A stretch of DNA of 64,000 bases, taken from assembly GCA_013347225.1 (NCBI GenBank), contig CP054595.1, positions 124,001-188,000 on the forward strand, in the 5' to 3' direction. Below the pieces are notes generated by a model that worked only from the letters and a program-made list of their open reading frames with translations, searched no databases and had not been told where the DNA came from. This DNA is from Candidatus Accumulibacter similis. GTDB taxonomy: Bacteria > Pseudomonadota > Gammaproteobacteria > Burkholderiales > Rhodocyclaceae. This document shows positions 35,629 through 44,199 of the stretch, piece by piece. The translations under genes were made by a program, and so were the position numbers. Each line of letters starts with the position of its first letter. The first letter of the stretch is position 1.

Positions 35629-36336
35629 ATGATCGACGGTGAGCCAACTGCAGCGACCGCCACCGTGCTGCCGGCGGTCGAACGAACGACAGGCGACTCG
35701 CCGCAGTGCGCCATCATCTGGTTGCACGGCCTCGGTGCCGACGGGCACGACTTCGAGCCGATTGTCGACGAGTTCGATTTCGATCAGCTGCCAGCCGTGC
35801 GCTTCGTGTTCCCGCACGCGCCGATGCGGCCCGTCACGATCAATGGTGGTTTCGTCATGCGCGCCTGGTACGACATCGTCTCGCCCGATTTCGCGCCAGG
35901 GCGCGAGGAAGGCAAGCACGTTCGCGAATCAGCGCGACAGGTCGAGGCGCTGCTGGCGCGCGAGAATTCGCGCGGCATCCCGGACGAACGCATCGTCCTG
36001 GCCGGCTTCTCGCAAGGCGGAGTCATTGCCTTGCACAGCGGTCTGCGGCACTCGCGGCGGCTGGCCGGAATCCTGGCGCTTTCCTGCTACCTGCCGCAAC
36101 CCGACACGCTGGCAAGCGAAGCGCAAACGGCCAACAGCGACGTCCCGATTTTCATGGCGCATGGCCGCGCCGACCCGGTGATCCCGTACGATCTGGGCAA
36201 GCGGTCGGCCAAGCTGCTGCAGACGCACGGCTACAAGCTGCAGTGGCATGGCTACGCGACCGCGCACTCGGTCTGCCTGGAGGAACTGGAAGACATCGGT
36301 GGCTGGTTGAACCGGGTGCTTGCCGACGCGTTCTGA
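35629..36336 (+). CDS. Carboxylesterase/lysophospholipase, alpha/beta hydrolase
   Basis: 235 residues, cytoplasmic. The catalytic triad is visible: Ser128 in GFSQGG, Asp182 in HGRADPV and His213 in TAHSV. WLHGLGADGHD forms the oxyanion loop. It belongs to the bacterial carboxylesterase group hydrolysing short-chain esters or lysophospholipids. Single gene, about 80 bp after the dehydrogenase and 120 bp before the ParA gene. Confidence 0.92.
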   Translation: MIDGEPTAATATVLPAVERTTGDSPQCAIIWLHGLGADGHDFEPIVDEFDFDQLPAVRFVFPHAPMRPVTINGGFVMRAWYDIVSPDFAPGREEGKHVRESARQVEALLARENSRGIPDERIVLAGFSQGGVIALHSGLRHSRRLAGILALSCYLPQPDTLASEAQTANSDVPIFMAHGRADPVIPYDLGKRSAKLLQTHGYKLQWHGYATAHSVCLEELEDIGGWLNRVLADAF

Positions 36337-36455
36337 GACGGGCCGAAGCCTGGCACCGGGACGCTGCGCACGCCGCCGACGGGACGCGCTGTCGACGTCG
36401 CTTCCTGACTTGGCTACACTTGCGGGAATTCCTTACGATTGCCGGGGTGAATGGC

Positions 36456-37235
36456 GTGCGCAGAGTGATCTTCAACCAGAAGGGCGGTGTGGGCAAATCA
36501 ACCATCACCTGCAACCTGGCGGCGGTCGCCGCCGCCCGCGGTCGGCGCACGCTGCTGATCGACCTCGACCCGCAGGCGAATGCGTCGCGCTACGTGCTGG
36601 GGCCGGCCCTCGACGAACAGAAGAAGACTCTCGCAAATTTCTTCGATGACATCCTGGGCTACAGGCTGTTTCCCGAAGCGCTCGCCGCCTATGTCGTGCC
36701 GACGCCCTACGCCAACCTGACGGTGCTGCCGTCGGACGGGCGCCTCGAGGAAGTCCAGTTCAAGCTCGAATCACGCTACAAGATGTACAAGCTGCGCGAG
36801 GCACTGGAGAAGCTCGAAGGTTACGACGAGGTCTATATCGACACCCCGCCGGCGCTCAACTTTTTCACCCGCTCGGCGCTGATTGCTGGCGATCGCTGCC
36901 TGATCCCCTTCGACTGCGACGATTTCTCGCGGCGCGCGCTCTATTCCCTCCTCGACAGCGTGCGCGAGATCCAGAGTGACCACAACCAGGGACTGCGCAT
37001 CGAGGGCATCGTCGTCAACCAGTACCAGGCTCGCGCCAACCTGCCTCTCCGGCTGGTCGATGAACTGCGCGCCGAGGGGCTGCCGGTCCTCGCCACCTTC
37101 CTGTCCGCGTCGATCAAGATCCGGGAATCGCATCACCTGGCCAGGCCAATGATCCACCTCGACCCGCGGCACAAGCTCAGCGCCGAGTTCACCGCACTCT
37201 ACGACAGTTTGTCCCCGTCGGCACCGCAGTCCTGA
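36456..37235 (+). CDS. ParA family ATPase
   Basis: 259 residues. The deviant Walker A motif KGGVGKST lies at 9-16, with LIDLDPQANAS and YIDTPPALNFFTRSAL. The GTG at 36456 is preferred because GGGGTGA ends 5 bp upstream and family members begin RRVIFNQKGG; a GTG 9 bp earlier is possible. There is no parB or parS nearby, so this is an orphan positioning ATPase rather than a chromosome partition pair. The cargo is unknown. Confidence 0.88.
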   Translation: MRRVIFNQKGGVGKSTITCNLAAVAAARGRRTLLIDLDPQANASRYVLGPALDEQKKTLANFFDDILGYRLFPEALAAYVVPTPYANLTVLPSDGRLEEVQFKLESRYKMYKLREALEKLEGYDEVYIDTPPALNFFTRSALIAGDRCLIPFDCDDFSRRALYSLLDSVREIQSDHNQGLRIEGIVVNQYQARANLPLRLVDELRAEGLPVLATFLSASIKIRESHHLARPMIHLDPRHKLSAEFTALYDSLSPSAPQS

Positions 37236-37439
37236 CCTACCCGCCGGGACCTCGGCAGCGACGAGACCGGATGCCCTCCGGCACGGCTCACCGAGACCGA
37301 TGTTGCGCAAGGTCCAGCGCCAGCGTTGGTGACTCTACCTGCATCCCGATATGCGACTCCTCCCCTGCCACGGAGGCATTGCGGCGGCATTCTGAGATGC
37401 CGCAGACACCCCAGAGGAGAAGACCAGCGACGCCTTGTC

Positions 37440-37860
37440 AAGTCTGAGCCTGGGAACCGCCTTCTGTTGGCGCCTGCCGCCTGCGCCGCCGGGCCCGGGG
37501 CACGAGTTCCTTCGCTGTACGATCACCTGGGCGACCAGCCCAGGATCACCGCTGTGGTGGACGACGACGTCGCCAACGTCGACGCCGACAAGCGAGCGAA
37601 CGGACTGTTCGCCAACACCAACATCCCTGAAGATGCTGCTCGTCGAGCAAGTCTGCGCCGGTACCGGAGGACCCTGTCGATACACGGGTGATGACATGAA
37701 GTCGGCACACGCGCACCTGAAGATCTGCGAGGCAGACCTTGCCGGCCTGGTCGATGACCTTTCACGCACGATCGACAGGTTTCCGCTTCCCACACGGACG
37801 CAGGGCAAGTTGATCGCCATCGGGATACCGATGCAGGGCGACATCGTCACGGTCGAGTGA
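37440..37860 (+). pseudogene. Frameshifted truncated haemoglobin (group 1), signal-peptide-bearing
   Basis: One frame (to about 37626) reads NRLLLAPAACAAG, like a signal peptide, then SLYDHLGDQPRITAVVDD and ADKRANGLFANTNIP. The continuation KMLLVEQVCAGTGGPC, YTGDDMKSAHAHLKI and LIAIGIPMQGDIV is in the next frame from 37627. Joined, these match a full group 1 truncated globin including the proximal-His helix (SAHAHLKI). The shift occurs at ACATCCCTGAAG. No good start codon precedes the signal-like segment. A real mutation or a sequencing error are both possible. Confidence 0.75.
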
Positions 37861-38073
37861 GGCCCCGGTAGCACGTGGCGGTCGTCGGCGCATCGGAGCC
37901 GCAGGAGCAACTTGTTCCCGGGCCCGGCAGTCTGCCGGTGCGGCGCACAAGCTACGCCGACGGCCCGGCCATGTGCTGCTCGGACCGCAATTTTGTTGCG
38001 CTGCCGGCGGCTGATTCGTCGCAAAATGTCGCCCGCCAGCCCGGCAACCGACGCCGGGCGAAGGGGAGACGAA

Positions 38074-39657
38074 TTGGACCGATCGACACCATCCATTTCC
38101 GCAGCCAGTACGGCGGACGACGCCGTGATCGGCGATCGCGAGTTCTGCACCCTGGTCCAGCGGCGCGGCGAAACTCTGCTCGAACTTTCCAGCGGACTCG
38201 CCGCCATGCGTGCAGGCGAAGCGCTCCTGACACGGCCGCTGGTCGGTCGCCTGCTGCTGGAAGCCGGGCAGATGGAGACCCTTCTCGACGAGTATGGCGC
38301 GCACCAGAATCATTGCTGGAGCAGGTTCCGCGCCTTGGTGGCGTCGCTGAAGAACTTCGCCCGCATCGGCGAGGTCCTGGCCCACATGCAGCGCCGCCTG
38401 CCGAGCTACCGGCTCCTGCCGGTCGCCGGCGATTTCCCGACGGCGACCGACGAGCGGCTGCGCCGGCTGACTGAAGTCGTCGCTGCAGTCGCTGCCGCTC
38501 TGGTCGAGGAAGCGCTGGCAGTCGGCATCGAACTGCCGACGATCGCGCCGCCGCCCGTCTGCAACGACGACGCGCAGCCGGCGGGCCGCCTGGCCCGCGA
38601 CCGCGGCGACCGGATCAGCAGCGACACAGCCACCACGGTCCCCCGCCTGGCAACTGAGTTCCTCAATCTCGCAGTCGATGGAGACCTGCTGCGAGCAGCG
38701 GCACAGGTCGCTCCCGAGGACCATGCCGCCTGCTTCCCCGACCCGGTCAGCGAGGAACGTCTGCGCCAGCTGACCTTTCGCTTCCACAACCTGCAGTCCC
38801 TCTACGACACGCACGTTGCCGGCACATCCAGCGAAAGCGCCGACGGCGACCTGCCGATCCTGCGCGGTCACGCCAGTGTCATCTACCACCTGCTCGAGAT
38901 CGCCACCGACCTCGCCCACTACCACGAACGGCACGCCAACCCCCGCACGGCCGACGCGGTTCTCCGCGAACGGCCGGTGGTCGATACCGACGCCACCATG
39001 GCAACCCTTTTCGGCTACGCCATGGCCTTCTCCAGCGACTACCTGGCTGGCGGCCAGCGCCTCTGCCAGGGTATCCTGCGCCGCTACGCAGAGCCGGGAC
39101 GCCTCGACTGTCCGGTGCCGAGCTATCGCGGCTTCCACGTCCGCCCGTCCAACCTGGTGGCGCGCATCGTCGCCTACTACGGCAGTTCAGTGCAGATGCG
39201 GCTGGACGACCGGCTGTTCGATGCTGCCTCGCCCTTCGAGCTCTTTCGCGCCAACGAGACGATCAACGCCCGCAAACGCCGCTGGCTGGCGTCGGAAATC
39301 GCCCGCGTCCATCCCGATTGCGCCGAATTCTGCGCGCCGCAAGCCGTGACGGCGGCCGTCCTGGCGATCGTGCACCGCCTTGCCGACGAAGGGAAGATCA
39401 TGCTCTACCGCCAGCCCCTCGAGTTCTCCGACCAGCTCGGCCGCCGCCAGGGCAGCGTCCTCGAGAACAGCGTGGCCGAAATTGCCCAGTTGCAGGCAAC
39501 TGGCCAGCTCGAAATCCGCACCGACCTGACGGTGACCTTCATCGGCGACAGGCGCGTCCTCGCCGATCTCGACCTCCTTGCCCGCTGCGGTTACGGCGAG
39601 GACGCCTTTGGCAACAACGTCGTGCTGCCGAAGGCTCTCTCGTACCTGCGACGATAG
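38074..39657 (+). CDS. Large protein with HPr-like phosphocarrier domain
   Basis: 527 residues from TTG, chosen because AAGGGGAG (38061-38068) ends 5 bp before it; an in-frame ATG at 38026 is the alternative. The first 340 residues are helical and unrecognised. Residues about 350-440 resemble HPr: YRGFHVRPSNLVARIVAYYGS, where His355 takes the place of the phospho-His in GLHARPA. The tail carries about 85 further residues. No EI or EII gene is adjacent, so phosphorylation by the PTS is inferred only. Confidence 0.75.
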   Translation: MDRSTPSISAASTADDAVIGDREFCTLVQRRGETLLELSSGLAAMRAGEALLTRPLVGRLLLEAGQMETLLDEYGAHQNHCWSRFRALVASLKNFARIGEVLAHMQRRLPSYRLLPVAGDFPTATDERLRRLTEVVAAVAAALVEEALAVGIELPTIAPPPVCNDDAQPAGRLARDRGDRISSDTATTVPRLATEFLNLAVDGDLLRAAAQVAPEDHAACFPDPVSEERLRQLTFRFHNLQSLYDTHVAGTSSESADGDLPILRGHASVIYHLLEIATDLAHYHERHANPRTADAVLRERPVVDTDATMATLFGYAMAFSSDYLAGGQRLCQGILRRYAEPGRLDCPVPSYRGFHVRPSNLVARIVAYYGSSVQMRLDDRLFDAASPFELFRANETINARKRRWLASEIARVHPDCAEFCAPQAVTAAVLAIVHRLADEGKIMLYRQPLEFSDQLGRRQGSVLENSVAEIAQLQATGQLEIRTDLTVTFIGDRRVLADLDLLARCGYGEDAFGNNVVLPKALSYLRR

Positions 39658-40133
39658 CCGGACCAGCCCGGGCCTGGGATGCCGGCGGGTTCCGTCGTCA
39701 GCCCGCCTGCGACCTGTCGAGCGGCTCGACACGCCGCGTGATGGGCGTCGATGACCGCCTCTGGATGATCGCGCTGCGTCGAGAGCCGGCAATGCGCAAG
39801 CGTGAGCAGCCTAACCTCGGACGCCGCGTCGGCGACGCACGCGATCTGGCGCATCGTCGCGTACTCTTTGTGTTCGCCCTGGATGGCCGGCAGCGGACAG
39901 CGGATCGCCGGCAGGCAGCCGGTGATGTCCCGGTCAGCAAACTTGGTCACCAGCCAGGTCTCGCGCCAGGAACGAAAGACCGCCTCGGCCTCGTGATGGC
40001 GACGGGCGAGGCGTCGCCACCAATCGCTGCAGGCAAACAGCCCGGCGGCGCCTGAGCGCACCAGCGCTTTCGCTTCGACGAACTCGTGCGGCGCCAGGAC
40101 GACCACGCCCGCGGGAGGGCGATCAGCCGACAT
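39591..40133 (-). CDS. Hypothetical protein, 180 aa
   Basis: Not recognised. The frame has the strong GC3 bias of neighbouring genes over most of its length and a plausible globular sequence (ACSDWWRRLARRHHEAEAVF, TMRQIACVADAASEVRLL), which supports real coding. Its 3' 67 bp overlap the convergent HPr-domain gene, so the true end or the last exon-like stretch may be artefactual. No signal peptide or membrane helix. Confidence 0.45.
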   Translation of the reverse strand: MSADRPPAGVVVLAPHEFVEAKALVRSGAAGLFACSDWWRRLARRHHEAEAVFRSWRETWLVTKFADRDITGCLPAIRCPLPAIQGEHKEYATMRQIACVADAASEVRLLTLAHCRLSTQRDHPEAVIDAHHAACRAARQVAGGLTTEPAGIPGPGWSGYRRRYERAFGSTTLLPKASSP

Positions 40134-40774
40134 TCGCGGAGCTGCCCGGCAACGATGACCTCGCTCACGTCAGGAGCGAGAGAGCCGGCTGACCGACATC
40201 GAGCGCCCAGGCCGCGGCGTGCGCTGGATCATGATGCAGCGATGGTATCAGCCTGTCGGGCGGCCAGGCCAAGAGCCGGCAACGCAGGCAAGAAGGCACA
40301 GCCCTCGTTTTCAGGCGACTCGTGCTTTGGTCTGTCGTCACGGCATGGCCGATTGAGGTGAACTGTTCCATCAGGCCCGCACGGCCACACTGTGCACGCC
40401 GGCGCTCAGGTACTGCGCCACAGCAGATGTGGCGGACAGCATCGACGGCATGATCGGCCAGCTCCAGGCCCGGTATGGGGTGCAGGTACCGCCCTCGGAC
40501 CGATTCCTCCGGGGAGCCGATTGTCGGCAGCCGCGTCCCCGGTACGTGGTGGTCAGTCCGCCGCGCCGAGGTCGGCGGTGTCGCCCCTTCCGGGCATCGC
40601 AGGGTCGTCATTCAACGCCCGGCCGTGCCACGGGGAGGGACATACTGCAGCGTAGCCCCGCCCTGGAAGGCTGCTACGATCGCCGGCAGCTTGCCGTGAC
40701 GCGGGCATGGGCGGCGCCGACCCCGTCCTCATCGCGCCCGCTCGCCGGGCAGCTTGCCCGCATCCGCTGTCCCG
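40134..40774. other. Gene-poor stretch with no recognised feature
   Basis: Short frames on both strands, none with family resemblance or a consistent codon pattern. It sits between a doubtful ORF, a degraded toxin-antitoxin locus and YaiI, so it may be decayed accessory DNA. No tRNA, hairpin terminator or repeat was found. Confidence 0.35.
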
Positions 40775-41245
40775 TCAGTTGGCGGCTGGCGGCCGAGGGC
40801 ACGTCCGGCTCGCCAGAAGGCGGTCGAGTTGATTGGCGAAGGCCTGTCGGTCGCCGGCCGAGAAGGTGGCCGGCCCACCGGTGTCCACGCCGCTGTTGCG
40901 CAGGCCCTCGAGGAAATTGCGCATACCCAACCGCTCGTCGATGTTGCCTGCGTCGAGCAGTTCGCCACGCGGATCGAGCACGCGGGCGCCTTTTGCGATC
41001 ACCAGCGCCGCCAGTGGCACGTCGGCGGTGACGACGAGATCGCCTGCCGTCACTTCGTCGACGATACGGCGATCAGCGACATCGAATCCTGCCGGAACCT
41101 GCAGCGCGCGGATCCAGGGTGACGGCGGTGGCCGCAACATCTGGTTTGCGATCAGCGTCAAATGGAGCTGCAAGCGGTTCGCCGCACGATAGAGGATGTC
41201 CTTGATCGCGGCTGGACAGGCGTCGGCATCGACCCAGATCTTCAT
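40775..41245 (-). CDS. YaiI/YqxD family protein (UPF0178)
   Basis: 156 residues from [18 protein letters not shown], the family N-terminus; DADACP and VVTADVPLA are the conserved acidic motifs of this PIN-like nuclease-fold family. Function uncharacterised. The frame stays open upstream through a ParE-like remnant to an ATG at 41392, so a fused 205-residue product is possible, but the family start at 41245 is preferred. Confidence 0.85.
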   Translation of the reverse strand: MKIWVDADACPAAIKDILYRAANRLQLHLTLIANQMLRPPPSPWIRALQVPAGFDVADRRIVDEVTAGDLVVTADVPLAALVIAKGARVLDPRGELLDAGNIDERLGMRNFLEGLRNSGVDTGGPATFSAGDRQAFANQLDRLLASRTCPRPPAAN

Positions 41246-41292
41246 GGCGGGAGGCTTCTCCAGTGGGACCGCCACAATAGCACCCCCGCGCC

Positions 41293-41607
41293 CCGGGATG
41301 AACGTGGCGGCGCGGTGTGGATGGTCCTGCACCAGCCAGGCCGCAATGTCGCCCAGATCACCCTCGACGAAGCGCGAGGCATCCAGCCGCATCCCTTCGT
41401 TCCTGTAGCCTCGGCAATCGCCCGGTACTTGCTTTCGAGATGGTCGAGCATCGCATCAGCCGAGACGCCTGGCGCCTTGTCATGCATCGCTTTTTGCCAG
41501 AGTTGGCGCAGCTCGGCGCTCCCCTGTTGGCGCGCGCTGCGCTTGTACGCCCAGTCGTGCAGCGCATCGCGAATCACTCCTGCCGGCGATGCGCTGCTCG
41601 TCACCAA
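41293..41607 (-). pseudogene. Degraded parDE-type toxin-antitoxin locus
   Basis: The antitoxin part reads SPAGVIRDALHDWAYKRSAR..ELRQLWQ, the ParD C-terminal pattern; its N-terminal strand lacks a normal start. The toxin part, from ATG at 41392, reads [20 protein letters not shown] then HPHRAATFI, the first helices of ParE, and breaks off after about 33 residues into the yaiI upstream region. The expected ATGA overlap of antitoxin stop and toxin start reads ATGC, so the antitoxin frame runs on. No functional toxin remains. Confidence 0.65.
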
Positions 41608-41790
41608 CGGCTGCGCGCTTTGCGAGCGGATCGCCGCACTGCTGATCCGTGAAAGCTCGGCCTGGTACCGGCAACTGAGTGGGCACGCCGCCGGCAGGCT
41701 TTCCCGGATGGAACCCAGGTTCTGCAGGCGTCAGCGGGCCCCAGATCGAGGGCACCGCTGCCTTCCCTGCAACCAGAGCGAGCCGCCGAA

Positions 41791-44109
41791 TCACTGCCCA
41801 TGCCAGTAGCGCCGATACTCACCGCGGTACGCCGAAAGCGACAGCCCTGCCGCCGCCAGCCTGACGCGCACCGCGCCATCGCGATCGGTCCGCCACAGCC
41901 GGCCGCCGCCGTAACGGTCGACGACGTCGGCCCGCGGATGCTGGAAGCGGTTGCGGTAGCCGACCGCAATGATCGCCTCGCGCGCGCCGACGGCGGCAAT
42001 GAACGGTAGCGTCGACGACGTTCCACTGCCGTGATGCGGCACCAGCAGGACGTCGCTGCGCAGGCCGGCGGCGGCGCGCGCGAGCAGCGCCTGTTCGTCG
42101 CGCGCCTCGATGTCGGCGGTGAGCAGGACGCTGCCCCAGGCGCTGCTGACCTGCAGCACACAACTCATGTTGTTGCTCCGCACGGCCTTGCGCTCGTAGT
42201 CGGCGGCGGCTGGATGAAGGATGCTGAACTGCACCCCATCCCACTCCCACGACTGGCCGTCGACACAGGGCTCTGGCTGCAGTTCGGGCACCGACGACAG
42301 CCGGCGTGCGATCGGCAGCGCCTCCTCGACGGCGACGACGCCACCGGAATGATCCTTGTCGCGGTGGGTGACGATCAGCGTGTCGATTCGTCGCACCCCA
42401 TGCGCCCGCAGGTAGGGAACGATGATGCGCTGACCTGCGTCGGACTCGGCGCTGTACAGCGGTCCGGCGTCGTAGAGCAGGCTGTGGTCGGCGGTACGGA
42501 CGACGACCGCCAGGCCTTGGCCGACGTCAAGCACCTCGACCCAGACCTCGCCGCGGGCTGGCTGCGCTGCCGGCCACAACAGTGCCGGCAGCAGCAGGCA
42601 CAGACCCAGCCAGCGGGCCGGAAAGCCGCGCGGCAGCAACAGCCAGATGACACCCGTCAGCGCCAGCACAGTGGCCAGCAACGGCGGTGCCGGCTGCTCC
42701 CACAGTGGCCACGCGGCCAGCCAATCGAGGCTCGACATCAGGACGCTCAGCAACTCGTGCGCGAGCAGGAGCAGCGGCGGCCAGGGAACGACGACGAACA
42801 GCAGCGCCAGCGGCGTGATGAGGAAGCTGACCAGCGGGATGGCGAAGGCGTTGGCCAGCGGTGAGACGAGCGAGAACTGCTGAAAGAGAAGCAGCAGCAG
42901 CGGCAGCGTGCCGATGGTCACCGCCCACTGCGTCGCGCCCCAGGTGGCCAGCATCGCCCCCCAGCCGCGCCCGCTTCCGAGGCGTGCCGTGCCGACGAAG
43001 AACAGCAGCGCGACGGCGGCAAACGACAGCCAGAAACCCGGCGCCAGCACCGCCCAGGGGTCGAGCAGTAGCACGAGCAGCAAGGCCAGCAGCAGGCTGC
43101 GACTGGCGCCGAAGTTGCGCCCCGACCACAGAGCCAGGGCAACCACCGTAAGCATGTAGAGGGTGCGCTGCGCCGGAACGGCGAAGCCGGCGAGCAGCGC
43201 GTAGCCGAAGGCCGCCAGCCAGCCGGCAGCGATCGCCGCCTTCTGCGCCGGTACGGCGAGCAGCAGCCCTTCGCTGCGCCGCCACAGCCAGCCGACCAGA
43301 GCGCCGATCAGAGCCGCCACCATGGTCACGTGCAGACCGGAAATCGACATCAGGTGCGTGACCCCGGTCTGCCGGAAGAGCCGCCACTGCTCACCGGGAA
43401 TCGCCTGCTGGTCACCGACGGCGAGCGCGATGAGTACCCCGGCGTAGGCAGCGTCGCCGAGCACGTGGGAGAAGGACTGGCGCAGGTGGTCGCGCAGGCG
43501 CTCGATCACGTAGGCGGGTTGCAGGACGAAGGCCTCGAGTCGTTGCGCGGCGGCGTGCGGGCGAACATAGCCGGTGGCGCGCAGGCCGCGCTCGAACAAC
43601 CAGGCCTCGTAGTCGAAAGCCAGCGGATTGGCGTTGCCATGCGGACGCTTGAGGCGGACTGTGAAGCGCCAGCGCTCGCCAGGACGGATCTTCAGACCTT
43701 CGCGCCACTCGTCCTCGAGCCAGCCGTGATACCAGGAGAGCATGATCCGCTGCGGCACGACGGCAGCGGGCGTCTCCACCGCTTCGACGGCGAAAGCGAA
43801 ACGCTCGCCACGCTCGAAGCCGTGCGGCAGTGCTGCGACGACACCGACCACCTGCACGTCGCGCCCCTCCCAGTCTACCGGCAGCTGATCGAGCAAGCGC
43901 TGCCCGGCGAGCAGCGCGGCCCAGGAGAAACCGAGCAGGGCGCTCGCCAGCAGCACCAGCACCCGCCCCCAGCAGCTGCGCCGGCAGGCCGGCCACAGCA
44001 CGGGCAGGGCGGCCAGCAGCAAGGTGACGAGGGGTGGCCAGAAGGGCAGTGCCTCCCGCAACTGCAGGAGGCCGACACCGACGGCAAAGGCGAGGATGTT
44101 GCTGCGCAT
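41791..44109 (-). CDS. comEC: DNA internalisation channel ComEC/Rec2
   Basis: 772 residues. An N-terminal OB-like domain and many membrane helices form the competence domain (HLMSISGLHVTM, the family hallmark), followed by a metallo-beta-lactamase-fold domain with TLIVTHRDKDHSGG and VPHHGSGTSS. It imports single-stranded DNA across the inner membrane. Together with the pilus genes in this window it suggests a capacity for natural transformation. Confidence 0.95.
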   Translation of the reverse strand: MRSNILAFAVGVGLLQLREALPFWPPLVTLLLAALPVLWPACRRSCWGRVLVLLASALLGFSWAALLAGQRLLDQLPVDWEGRDVQVVGVVAALPHGFERGERFAFAVEAVETPAAVVPQRIMLSWYHGWLEDEWREGLKIRPGERWRFTVRLKRPHGNANPLAFDYEAWLFERGLRATGYVRPHAAAQRLEAFVLQPAYVIERLRDHLRQSFSHVLGDAAYAGVLIALAVGDQQAIPGEQWRLFRQTGVTHLMSISGLHVTMVAALIGALVGWLWRRSEGLLLAVPAQKAAIAAGWLAAFGYALLAGFAVPAQRTLYMLTVVALALWSGRNFGASRSLLLALLLVLLLDPWAVLAPGFWLSFAAVALLFFVGTARLGSGRGWGAMLATWGATQWAVTIGTLPLLLLLFQQFSLVSPLANAFAIPLVSFLITPLALLFVVVPWPPLLLLAHELLSVLMSSLDWLAAWPLWEQPAPPLLATVLALTGVIWLLLPRGFPARWLGLCLLLPALLWPAAQPARGEVWVEVLDVGQGLAVVVRTADHSLLYDAGPLYSAESDAGQRIIVPYLRAHGVRRIDTLIVTHRDKDHSGGVVAVEEALPIARRLSSVPELQPEPCVDGQSWEWDGVQFSILHPAAADYERKAVRSNNMSCVLQVSSAWGSVLLTADIEARDEQALLARAAAGLRSDVLLVPHHGSGTSSTLPFIAAVGAREAIIAVGYRNRFQHPRADVVDRYGGGRLWRTDRDGAVRVRLAAAGLSLSAYRGEYRRYWHGQ

Positions 44110-44199
44110 GGCGCATTAGAGCAGATTGTTGCGACTGCCAGCCGAGGTTCCTGCGCCGCGAGACCTCCAGCGCCGCACGAACGACGGCAGCCACGCGGC

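Noticed and set aside
35706..37235. A possible esterase-ParA fusion
   Set aside because: The early part is an out-of-frame reading of the esterase; a GTG with GGGGTGA upstream marks the real ParA start at 36456.
37335..38207. A 290-codon minus-strand frame
   Set aside because: It overlaps the recognisable globin pieces on the plus strand and has no family resemblance.
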